Positions 27,784 through 35,029 of a DNA stretch of 64,000 nt are shown in pieces. Source of the stretch: Sandaracinus amylolyticus. Its GTDB lineage: Bacteria > Myxococcota_A > Polyangia > Polyangiales > Sandaracinaceae. The notes beneath the pieces were generated by a model that searched no databases, had not been told where the DNA came from, and saw only the letters and a list, made by a program, of their open reading frames with translations. The stretch lies in the NCBI RefSeq assembly GCF_021631985.1, contig NZ_CP070225.1, positions 1,364,001-1,428,000 on the forward strand, given 5' to 3'. Position 1 is the first letter of the stretch; each line of letters begins with the position of its first letter. Position numbers and translations under genes: made by a program.

Positions 27784-28439
27784 GCCGAGGCTCGGTGCTG
27801 CCCGAAGGGATGAGGCTCGCGGGCGAGATCCGCGGGCAGGGCGATCTGGTCGTCGCGGGGACGATCGAGGGGCCGATCGCGATCGACGGTCACCTGACGA
27901 TCGAAGCGACGGGCGTGGTGCGCGGCGAGGTGAAGGCGCGCGCGGTGGTGCTGCGCGGGACGCTCACCGGACCCGCGGTCGCAGAGGAGACGATCCGGCT
28001 CGAGTCGGGCGCGCGGATGATCGGTGACGCGCGCGCCGAGCGCGTGTCGGTCGTCGAGGGCGCGCTGCTTCGCGGTCGCATCACCATGACGGGCGCGCAG
28101 GCGGCGCGTCGCTCGAGCGCGGGGCAGGTGCCGGCGGTCGAGCGCCGAACGACGCCGGGCGCGGTGAGCGCGCCGACCCCGCCGACGATCGCGACCGCGG
28201 CCGGCATCGCGCCGCGCGCCGCGGCGGGTGTGATCGTCGAGCCGCGGGTGTCGCGCGACGAGGAATTCGAGACGCGCGCGACGGGTCGCTTCGTGCGCCG
28301 GAGCGAGGCTCCGCCGGCACCTCCTGCCGAGGCCGAGGCGACGATCACGCGCCCGCGCGATCGCCGTCCGCCCGAGCCGGTGATCCCGGGCGTCGGCAGA
28401 CAGCGCGCGCGCCGCAAGGACGGAGGGATGGCATCGTGA
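27780..28439 (+). CDS. bactofilin with long C-terminal extension (second copy)
   Basis: Second bactofilin, 219 residues. The N-terminal 105 residues form the beta-helix core (MRLAGEIRGQGDLVVAGTIEGPIAIDGHL, then LESGARMIGDARAERVSVVEGALLRGRI). The remaining 110 residues are Ala/Pro/Arg-rich, apparently disordered, and end in a basic patch (RQRARRKDGGMAS). That tail may bind another protein or the membrane. The gene overlaps the first bactofilin by 4 bp and pyrE by 4 bp (GTGA), so all three are likely one translational unit. Confidence 0.88.
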   Translation: MSRGSVLPEGMRLAGEIRGQGDLVVAGTIEGPIAIDGHLTIEATGVVRGEVKARAVVLRGTLTGPAVAEETIRLESGARMIGDARAERVSVVEGALLRGRITMTGAQAARRSSAGQVPAVERRTTPGAVSAPTPPTIATAAGIAPRAAAGVIVEPRVSRDEEFETRATGRFVRRSEAPPAPPAEAEATITRPRDRRPPEPVIPGVGRQRARRKDGGMAS

Positions 28440-29032
28440 CCGCGAAGCACCTGGCGCCGGCGGGAACCCGCGAGCGCTTGCTCGAGCTGCTGCGCACCCG
28501 CTGCTTCGCGCGGAAGAAGGTCGTGCTCGCGTCGGGTCGCGAGAGCGACTTCTTCATCGACTGCAAGCAGGCCGTCCTGCTCGCGGAAGGGCACGTGCTG
28601 GTCGGCGAGCTGATGCTCGAGGCGGCGCTCGCGCTGCCGACGCATCCGGTCGCGGTCGCGGGCGTGGAGCTCGGCGGTTGTCCGCTCGCGTCGGCGGTGG
28701 CGCTCGTGTCGTTCCAGCGCGACGTGCGCACCGAGCGCGGGGTCGGGCTCGACGCGATCTACGTGCGCAAGCAGGCGAAGGATCACGGCAGCCAGCGTCA
28801 GCTCGAGGGCGACGTCGGGCTGCAGCCGAACGATCCGGTGGTGGTCGTCGAGGACGTGGTGACGACCGGTGGCTCGACGCTGCGCGCGATCGAGCGGCTG
28901 CGCGAGCGCGGGCTCACGGTGGCGGGCGTGGTGGCGATCGTCGATCGCCTCGAGGGCGGCGCCGAGAACGTGCGCGCGGCGGGCGTGCACCTGACGTCGC
29001 TCTTCACGCGGCACGACTTCATCCCTGCGTGA
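28436..29032 (+). CDS. pyrE: orotate phosphoribosyltransferase
   Basis: Transfers orotate to phosphoribosyl pyrophosphate, making OMP in pyrimidine synthesis. The 198-residue product has the PRPP-binding loop VVVVEDVVTTGGST (135-148), the N-terminal substrate segment (LASGRESDFFIDCK) and the flexible catalytic loop (RKQAKDHGSQRQLEG). The start is GTG, overlapping the bactofilin stop in GTGA. The location behind two bactofilins is not a usual pyr context, since no other pyrimidine gene is nearby. Confidence 0.92.
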   Translation: MTAKHLAPAGTRERLLELLRTRCFARKKVVLASGRESDFFIDCKQAVLLAEGHVLVGELMLEAALALPTHPVAVAGVELGGCPLASAVALVSFQRDVRTERGVGLDAIYVRKQAKDHGSQRQLEGDVGLQPNDPVVVVEDVVTTGGSTLRAIERLRERGLTVAGVVAIVDRLEGGAENVRAAGVHLTSLFTRHDFIPA

Positions 29033-29051
29033 CGCGGTAAGATCCGGCGGG

Positions 29052-29753
29052 ATGCGTGCTCTCCTCGCGTCGGCGCTGATCGCGATCGTCCTCGCGGGCT
29101 GCGGCAGCACGCGCGTGCCGATGCGCGAGTCGACGCGGGCCTACACCGCGAGCGACTACGGCGGGATCTACGGGCGCTGGACGCGCTCGTCCGACGAGTT
29201 CGAATTCGGTCGGCTCTCCGAGATCGCCCACATCACCGCGACGTTCGAGGCGTGGGAGTTCCGCTGGGCGTACGTCGTGCGCTACGCGGCGGACCACTCG
29301 TTCTCGACCGAGGAGCGCACGCGCCTGCTCGAGGAGTCGCTCGAGGACGCGCGGGTGCGCCATCGCTTCTTCTTCACGATCGCGTCGCCGCGGTGGCGCG
29401 AGACCGAGCTCCAGGGGCGCGAGAGCGACTGGCGCGTGCTGCTCGTCGATCCGACGGGGCGCCAGGTCGAGCCGGTGGAGCTCACGCCGATCGCGCGGCC
29501 TTCGGCGGATCAGCGGGTGTACTTCCCGTCGATCTCGCGGCAGCGCCATACCTACCGCGTCGCGTTCCCGGCGCAGCACGTCGACGGCACGCCCACGATC
29601 CCGCCCGATGCGGACCACGTGCTGCTGCGCTTCGCGAGCGCGCGGGGGACGGTCGATCTGCGCTGGGAGCTCGAGCGCGCGGCGGAGAACGTCGAGGGCT
29701 CCGAGGCCGCGCCGAGCGAAGAGGGCGCGACCGAGCACGAGAACGACGGCTGA
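29052..29753 (+). CDS. hypothetical lipoprotein
   Basis: Predicted lipoprotein of 233 residues with lipobox LAGC (Cys17). The mature part is rich in strands and Arg/Glu (FEAWEFRWAYVVRYAADHSF, then RHRFFFTIASPRWRETELQG, TYRVAFPA). It ends in a Glu-rich tail (EGSEAAPSEEGATEHENDG). I do not recognise the family. The ATG is 19 bp after pyrE, so it could be the fourth gene of that unit. A hairpin at 29769-29797 ends it against convergent rpmG. Confidence 0.72.
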   Translation: MRALLASALIAIVLAGCGSTRVPMRESTRAYTASDYGGIYGRWTRSSDEFEFGRLSEIAHITATFEAWEFRWAYVVRYAADHSFSTEERTRLLEESLEDARVRHRFFFTIASPRWRETELQGRESDWRVLLVDPTGRQVEPVELTPIARPSADQRVYFPSISRQRHTYRVAFPAQHVDGTPTIPPDADHVLLRFASARGTVDLRWELERAAENVEGSEAAPSEEGATEHENDG

Positions 29754-29768
29754 TCGACGGAACGCAAA

Positions 29769-29797
29769 CGAGCGAGCTCCGTGATGGAGCCCGCTCG
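29769..29797. terminator. hairpin between convergent lipoprotein gene and rpmG
   Basis: CGAGCGAGCTCC and GGAGCCCGCTCG form a stem with one mismatch around GTGAT. It lies 15 bp after the lipoprotein stop and 27 bp from the rpmG stop on the other strand, so it probably serves both. Confidence 0.5.
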
Positions 29798-29824
29798 AGG
29801 CACGGACAGGCGATCCCGGGGCGA

Positions 29825-29986
29825 TCAGCCCTTCGAGATCTTGCCTTCCTTGTGCGGCTTGTGGGTGCGGCACGCGGCGCAGAACTTCTTGATGACGAAC
29901 TTCTCCGGCATCGTCCGCTTGTTCTTGGACGTGTGGTAGTTCGCGCGACCGCACTGTTCGCAGGTGAGCTTGATCAGGTCCCGCAT
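29825..29986 (-). CDS. rpmG: 50S ribosomal protein L33
   Basis: Small ribosomal protein of 53 residues, MRDLIKLTCEQCGRANYHTS and so on, ending KEGKISKG. It is the zinc-binding (C+) form with two CXXC pairs: Cys9/Cys12 and Cys36/Cys39. Length and sequence fit L33. It lies on the minus strand in a frame that gives no long reading frame. The minus-strand promoter at 30007-30034 is about 20 bp upstream of the ATG and immediately follows the hairpin after hutF. Confidence 0.93.
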   Translation of the reverse strand: MRDLIKLTCEQCGRANYHTSKNKRTMPEKFVIKKFCAACRTHKPHKEGKISKG

Positions 29987-30006
29987 GACGACTCCAGAAG
30001 GGCGCA

Positions 30007-30034
30007 GAGCATAGTCGTATCGGTTTCGCGGTCA
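30007..30034 (-). promoter_or_regulatory. promoter of rpmG
   Basis: On the minus strand TTGACC (30034-30029), a 16-bp spacer and TATGCT (30012-30007) precede the rpmG ATG at 29986 by about 20 bp. The -35 box begins directly after the hairpin at 30035-30045, so one unit ends where the next begins. Confidence 0.5.
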
Positions 30035-30045
30035 ACCCCTTCGGG
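30035..30045 (-). terminator. short hairpin after hutF
   Basis: CCCC-GAA-GGGG on the minus strand starts two bases after the hutF stop and is followed by TT. It is short and overlaps no gene. It may end the HTTM-hutF transcript just ahead of the rpmG promoter. Confidence 0.35.
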
Positions 30046-30047
30046 GA

Positions 30048-31271
30048 TCACGAAAGCCCCAGCCGCGCGAGGGCACGCACGTAGCCGGCGCGCGCCTCGG
30101 CTTCCGCCACGTGCTGGCCGTCCGCGACGATCGTGCGGCCGGCGACCCGGACCTCGCGCACGCAGCGTGGCGATGCGCCCCAGATGACCGCGTCGGAGCT
30201 GGTGCCCGTGCCGACCAGCGCGGGATCGCTCGCGTCGAGGCGAACCTCGTCCTCGCGCTCCGCGTCGTCCCATCCGATCGACGCGTAGCCCTCGCCCGCG
30301 AGTGCGGCGAGCAGATCGTCGGCGTCGGCGGCGACGTGTCGCGCCTCGGCGCGAGTGCGATCGTCGAGCTCGACGGCGCGCGCTTCTTCGAACGGATCGC
30401 TGATCGCGTGGCTGTCGGCGCCGGTGCAGAGGCGGACGCCGGCCGCGCGCATCGCCGCGACGTCGGCGAGGCCGTCGCCGAGGTCGCGCTCGGTGGTGCG
30501 GCACACGCACGCGAACGCGCGGGCATCGCCGAGCAAGCGCGCGTCGTGGGGGCGGAGGTGGGTCGCGTGGACCGCGACGAAGCGCGCGTCGAGCACGCCT
30601 TCGTCGGCGAGGAGCTCGACCGGGCGGCGGCCGTGCTCGGCGAGGCACTCGCGGATCTCGCGGCGCTGCTCGGCGACGTGCGCGTGGACGGGCATCGAGC
30701 GGGCGCGGGCGAACGACGCGCACTCGCGCAGGGTCTCGCGGGGGACGGCGCGCACGCTGTGCGGCGCGATGCCGATGCGCACCAGCGGATCGTTCGCGTA
30801 GTGGGCGGCGAGCGCGTCGACGTCGGCGAGCGCGTCGTCGAGGCGGGGGTCGCAGAAGCGGTGCTGGGCGCCCTCGGGCGGGCGGTTCGTGCCGGCGCGC
30901 TGGTAGACGACGCGGAGCAGCGTGATGCGCACGCCGGCCTCGCGCGCGGCGCGGATCACGGCGTGCGAGAGCGCGAGGCGATCGGCGTAGGGCGCGCCGC
31001 TCGTGTCGTGGTGCAGGTAGTGGAACTCGCCGACCGCGGTGACCCCGGCGCGCGCGAGCTCGACGAACGCGAAGCGCGAGAGGTCGAAGACGTCGTCGGG
31101 CGTGACCCGCGCAGCGAGCTCGTACATCAGGCCGCGCCAGCTCCAGAACGAGCCGGTGGTCGCGGCGCGTCGCTGGGTGCGCGCGCGCAGGGCCCGCTGG
31201 AACGCGTGCGAGTGCGCGCTCGCGAGGCCGGGCAGGACGAGGTGATCTCCTTCGAGTCGGACGGGCGTCAT
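30048..31271 (-). CDS. hutF: formimidoylglutamate deiminase, N-terminally short
   Basis: Amidohydrolase-superfamily enzyme of 407 residues that deiminates N-formimidoyl-glutamate in one branch of histidine degradation. The metal motif HSH is residues 20-22 (LPGLASAHSHAFQRALRA). The later metal ligands lie in IGIAPHSVRAV, PVHAHVAEQ and CTGADSHAI. Typical HutF proteins are about 450 residues with about 40 more residues, a beta segment, before the HxH. Here the frame begins ATG overlapping the HTTM stop (ATGA), so the protein is short or starts further upstream. No other hut gene is present. Confidence 0.78.
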   Translation of the reverse strand: MTPVRLEGDHLVLPGLASAHSHAFQRALRARTQRRAATTGSFWSWRGLMYELAARVTPDDVFDLSRFAFVELARAGVTAVGEFHYLHHDTSGAPYADRLALSHAVIRAAREAGVRITLLRVVYQRAGTNRPPEGAQHRFCDPRLDDALADVDALAAHYANDPLVRIGIAPHSVRAVPRETLRECASFARARSMPVHAHVAEQRREIRECLAEHGRRPVELLADEGVLDARFVAVHATHLRPHDARLLGDARAFACVCRTTERDLGDGLADVAAMRAAGVRLCTGADSHAISDPFEEARAVELDDRTRAEARHVAADADDLLAALAGEGYASIGWDDAEREDEVRLDASDPALVGTGTSSDAVIWGASPRCVREVRVAGRTIVADGQHVAEAEARAGYVRALARLGLS

Positions 31272-32923
31272 CGTTCCTCGCGCCGCGGGCCTTCGGTGCG
31301 CACGCGCTCGCGCATCTCGCGCTCTTGTTCCTCGCGGTTCTCGCCTCGGGGGGCGTGGCGGTTCGCGTGGACGTATGCGTCGAGCGCGAGGGCCCACTCG
31401 CCGCGCCGCCGGAAGTCGCCGCCCGCGAAGCGCCAGTAGTCGTAGCGGACGTCGTGATGGGGCGCGGGGCGACCGTCGCGGCCGATCTCCTCGTCGCCAC
31501 CGAGCACGCGCAGCGCGATCGGGATCATCACCGCGGCGAACGCGACCGCGATCGCGACGTTGCGCACCTCTGCCGCGTGCTCGCGACGGAGCGTGACGTA
31601 GAGCCCGGCGCCGAGCAGCGCGACGCCGATCAGCGCGCACGCGCCGAGCGCGCCCGGCATGTCGGCGTCCATGCCGAGCGGGAGCAGCACCGCGCCTGCG
31701 ATCAGCGCGAGCACCGCGGCCATGATCGGGCTCGCGCTCTCGGCGCGTCGCTCGCGCAGCTCGCGCAGCGGCCAGGTGAAGAGCATGACGCCCGCGGAGA
31801 GCATCGATGCGGGCGCGAACGTCGCGATCGCGAGCAGGATCATGTACCAGCTGAACCAGCCGATCTGCAGGCCCATGTACTCGGCGCCGAGGTGGAAGCT
31901 CAGCGCGAGCAGGAGCGCGACGATCGCGATCACGTCGAGCACCACGCGGAGCGGGCCCTTCGCGCGATCGCGCAGCGCGGCGGTCGCGTAGCCGAGCGCG
32001 CACGCGATCTGGAGCGCGATCACCGAGTGACCGAGGAAGGTCCAGAGCGCGTCTCCCTCGATGCCGAACATCGCGAAGAAGTCGACCGCTCCGGTGATGC
32101 GCGCGCCGTTGCGCGTGATGTCGCGCAGCGCGGCGCCGTCGCGCCACTCGGGCTCGGTCTTCGAGACCGCGGTGTACGCGTAGACGACGGCCGCGGTGAC
32201 CCACACCAGCGGCATCGACCACGCGGAGGCGCGCGGCACGAGCGAGTGGGGCAGGGCGCGATCGAGCGCGCCGTCGCGCCGCGAGACGAGCGAGCCCCAC
32301 GCCATCACGCCGACCCCGGCGACGAGCACCAGCGCGCCGAGCGCGAGGCTCGCGCCCGAGGCCCACGCCGCGTAGAGGATGGCCGCGCCGATCACCACGA
32401 CGACGAAGCCGATGGTCAGCTCGCGCAGTCCGCTGATCGGCGCTTGCGGTGCGGGCTTCGCCTTGCCGCGTTTGGCCTCGACCGGCTTCGCCGCGAGCGC
32501 GCCGGGCGCGCCGAAGAGATCCCACGACGAGAGCGGCGGCAGGAAGGTGAACGCGAGGAAGAAGAGCGAGAGCAGGTAGTGGTGCTGGTAGCTGTCGTGC
32601 ATCGACGACGACCAGCTCCAGAAGTACACGACCGCGATCACGCCCATCAGCGCGCGCGGCGCGCGCGGCGTGAGCGCCACGACGAACGACGCGATCGCGA
32701 GCACGAACATCGCGCCCACGTAGAGCTCGGTGGTCGGCGCCGGCAGGACGTCGAGCTCGCGCGCGTGCGCGACGTTGAAGCCCGCGGTGCCGTAGCGCCA
32801 CGCCGGGCGGAGGTGATCCGCGATCGCGTCGAACGCGAAGAGCAGCATGAACGTGCGGAGCACGAGCCAGCCGCGCACTGCGGGCACCGGCGCGAGCCAG
32901 TAGTCCTCGAGCCAGCTCCGCAT
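31268..32923 (-). CDS. HTTM-domain membrane protein
   Basis: Integral membrane protein of 551 residues with many transmembrane helices. The first 250 residues match the HTTM (horizontally transferred transmembrane) domain related to vitamin K-dependent gamma-carboxylase: WLVLRTFMLLFAFDAIADHL, then YFWSWSSSMHDSYQHHYLL. The soluble vitamin K-carboxylase domain is not recognised. The C-terminus is a charged cytoplasmic tail ending REMRERVRTEGPRREER. The gene overlaps its upstream partner by 1 bp and hutF by 4 bp. The substrate and reaction are unknown. Confidence 0.8.
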   Translation of the reverse strand: MRSWLEDYWLAPVPAVRGWLVLRTFMLLFAFDAIADHLRPAWRYGTAGFNVAHARELDVLPAPTTELYVGAMFVLAIASFVVALTPRAPRALMGVIAVVYFWSWSSSMHDSYQHHYLLSLFFLAFTFLPPLSSWDLFGAPGALAAKPVEAKRGKAKPAPQAPISGLRELTIGFVVVVIGAAILYAAWASGASLALGALVLVAGVGVMAWGSLVSRRDGALDRALPHSLVPRASAWSMPLVWVTAAVVYAYTAVSKTEPEWRDGAALRDITRNGARITGAVDFFAMFGIEGDALWTFLGHSVIALQIACALGYATAALRDRAKGPLRVVLDVIAIVALLLALSFHLGAEYMGLQIGWFSWYMILLAIATFAPASMLSAGVMLFTWPLRELRERRAESASPIMAAVLALIAGAVLLPLGMDADMPGALGACALIGVALLGAGLYVTLRREHAAEVRNVAIAVAFAAVMIPIALRVLGGDEEIGRDGRPAPHHDVRYDYWRFAGGDFRRRGEWALALDAYVHANRHAPRGENREEQEREMRERVRTEGPRREER

Positions 32924-33381
32924 CACTCCGCGCCCTCGTCGATCTCGCCGCTCGCGCAGTCGATCGCACGATCGACGCTGGGCAACGCGCCGCCCGCGGG
33001 ATCGGTGCACTCGTTGTGGAAGCGCACCGCGCTCACGCCCTCGCGCGTCTCGCAGCGCCAGCGCAGGAACGACTCGACGACCGGCATGCGGTTGCGCTCG
33101 AGCAGCGCCATCCACGGCGCGGGGAGCACCTCGCCGAGCGCGATGGGGCGCTCGGCTCCATCGCGCGTCTCGGTCACGCGCATCTGGCAGCGCGCGACGC
33201 GCACCGCCGAGAACATGCGCCACGCGAAGCGCTCGTCGTAGCGATCGCCGCCTTGGTAGTAGCGCATCGGGATCGCGATCATCACGAGCAGCCAGAGGAA
33301 GCAGACCGCGGGGATGATCGCGCGCGCGGTGCCAGTCGGCTCGGGGACGACGATGTCGCGATCTGGGCGCTCTTCGCTCAT
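32923..33381 (-). CDS. small membrane-anchored partner of the HTTM protein
   Basis: Protein of 152 residues with one N-terminal membrane helix (about 20-40, RAIIPAVCFLWLLVMIAI). The soluble domain contains FAWRMFSAVRVARCQMRV, a WRMFS motif commonly found in proteins next to HTTM domains. Two further Cys-containing segments follow (RWRCETREG, HNECTDPAGG). It overlaps the HTTM gene by 1 bp (TGATG), so the pair is probably co-translated. Function is unknown. Confidence 0.68.
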   Translation of the reverse strand: MSEERPDRDIVVPEPTGTARAIIPAVCFLWLLVMIAIPMRYYQGGDRYDERFAWRMFSAVRVARCQMRVTETRDGAERPIALGEVLPAPWMALLERNRMPVVESFLRWRCETREGVSAVRFHNECTDPAGGALPSVDRAIDCASGEIDEGAE

Positions 33382-33421
33382 GCGATCCGGTCGCGCACGA
33401 TCGAGCGAAACGCGCGCGCCG

Positions 33422-34399
33422 TCAACGCTGGCGGAGCGACGCGAGGCACGCGTCGAAGTCGGGCGGCGGTGCCGCCTCGAAGCGCACGGTCTCGCCGCTG
33501 CGCGGGTGCACGAAGCCGAGCGTGCCGGCGTGCAGCATCGGGCGCGGCGCGGCGATGCGTGGGCCCGCGTGATCGCGGACGTACACCGGCTCGCCGACCA
33601 GCGGATGGCCGGCTTCGCTCAGGTGGATGCGGATCTGGTGCTGCTTGCCGGTCTCGAGCCGGCACTCGACGAGCGTCGCGCCGCGGAGCGCTTCGATGCG
33701 TCGCACGTACGTGACCGCGCGCTTCGCGTGCTCGGGCGGCGGACCGGCGTGACCGCGGAAGCGGCCCCACGAGCCGCGCAGTCCGTCGCCGCGATCCTGC
33801 ACCAGCATCGTCTCGTGCTTCGCGGTCGGCACGTCACCGTGCGCGATCGCGAGGTAACGACGCTCGACGCTGTGCTCGCGCAGCTGGTCCTCGAGCGCGC
33901 GCTTCGCGCTCATGGTGCGCGCGAGCACGAGGACGCCCGTCGTGTCCTTGTCGAGCCGCTGCACGACGCCGACCATCGGATCGCGCGCACCGCCGCCGCG
34001 CTCCTGGCGCCGCGCCTTCTCGATGCGCGTCACCAGCGCGCGCACGCGATCGACGAGCGTGTCGCGCTCGCCCGGCTCGAAGGGCACGGTCACGACGCCC
34101 GCGGGCTTGTTCACGACGATCACGTCGGCGTCGAGGTGCAGCACTGCCTCGCGCGGGAGCACGCCCTCGGTGCGCTTCGGCGCGGTCGGCGCGATGTCGA
34201 CCTTCGCGCCCGCTTTCACGCGCATCGCGTCGTCGCGCGCGAGCGCACCGTCGACGGTCACGCGCCCGGTGCGACAGAGATCGCGGGCGCGCGACCACGG
34301 GACCGCTTCGCCGCTCGCCGCGCCGAGCGATTCGCGCACGACGGCGGCGAGGGTCGCGCCGTCGTGCGCCGCGTCGACGACGATCGAGACGTTGCTCAA
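33422..34399 (-). CDS. RluA-family pseudouridine synthase
   Basis: Converts uridine to pseudouridine in ribosomal or other RNA. The 325-residue product has an S4-like N-terminal RNA-binding domain (about 15-60, VPWSRARDLCRTGRVTVDG). Its catalytic domain carries the RluA signature GVVQRLDKDTTGVLVLARTM, with the catalytic Asp in RLDKDTTG, and the C-terminal LETGKQHQIRIHLSEAGHPLVGE. Starts at TTG 34399, overlapping the clpP stop (TTGA), so translation is probably coupled. The exact target site is not predictable. Confidence 0.85.
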   Translation of the reverse strand: MSNVSIVVDAAHDGATLAAVVRESLGAASGEAVPWSRARDLCRTGRVTVDGALARDDAMRVKAGAKVDIAPTAPKRTEGVLPREAVLHLDADVIVVNKPAGVVTVPFEPGERDTLVDRVRALVTRIEKARRQERGGGARDPMVGVVQRLDKDTTGVLVLARTMSAKRALEDQLREHSVERRYLAIAHGDVPTAKHETMLVQDRGDGLRGSWGRFRGHAGPPPEHAKRAVTYVRRIEALRGATLVECRLETGKQHQIRIHLSEAGHPLVGEPVYVRDHAGPRIAAPRPMLHAGTLGFVHPRSGETVRFEAAPPPDFDACLASLRQR

Positions 34400-34980
34400 C
34401 CGAGCTCGTTGCGACGCGTGATGATCTTGTCGACGAGCCCGTACTCCTTGGCGCTCGGCGCGGTGAGCCAGAAGTCGCGCTCGCTGTCGCGCTCGACGGT
34501 GTCGAGCGGCTTGCCGGTGCACTCGCTCACGATCGTGTTGTAGCGACGGCGCAGCTCGATGATCTGGCGCGCCGCGATGTCGATGTCGGTCGACTGACCG
34601 CGCGCGACGGTCGAGGGCTGGTGCAGCAGGAAGCGCGAGCTCGGCAGCGAGAGCCGCTGGCCCTTCGGCGCGGCGAGGAACACGAGCACCGCCGCCGACG
34701 CGACGAGGCCGTTCGCGATCGTGCGCACCGGGCAGCTCGTGAACTTGAGCAGGTCGTACATCGCGAAGCCCGAGTCCGCCGACCCGCCGGGCGAGTTGAT
34801 CAGGACGTTGATCGGGGCCTTCGCGTCCTTCTCCTCGAGCACCAGCAGCGCCGCAGCGAGCTTGCGGTAGAGCAGGTCACTGACCTCTTCGCCCACGAGG
34901 ATCGTGCGGCTCTCGAGCAGCCGGTCCTCGATGCGCGGGTTGATGTCGTTGCGCGGCGTCTGGTCCTGATCGTTCGGCAT
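34396..34980 (-). CDS. clpP: ClpP-like serine protease, divergent
   Basis: ATP-dependent-protease core subunit of 194 residues. The catalytic triad positions are recognisable: Ser95 in LVASAAVLVF, His120 in FLLHQPS, and Asp in the ERDSERDFWL segment (166-169). The N-terminal NSPGGSADSG matches the oxyanion region. Differences from canonical ClpP (ASMGALLL around the Ser) mark it as a divergent copy. Its neighbours are fhs and a pseudouridine synthase rather than clpX, so it may be a secondary ClpP. It lies 49 bp after fhs and is overlapped by rluA. Confidence 0.85.
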   Translation of the reverse strand: MPNDQDQTPRNDINPRIEDRLLESRTILVGEEVSDLLYRKLAAALLVLEEKDAKAPINVLINSPGGSADSGFAMYDLLKFTSCPVRTIANGLVASAAVLVFLAAPKGQRLSLPSSRFLLHQPSTVARGQSTDIDIAARQIIELRRRYNTIVSECTGKPLDTVERDSERDFWLTAPSAKEYGLVDKIITRRNELG

Positions 34981-35029
34981 ATGTGGTTCGAGACTGGTCG
35001 CGCCGATAGCGCGGTGCAAGAGGCCCTGG

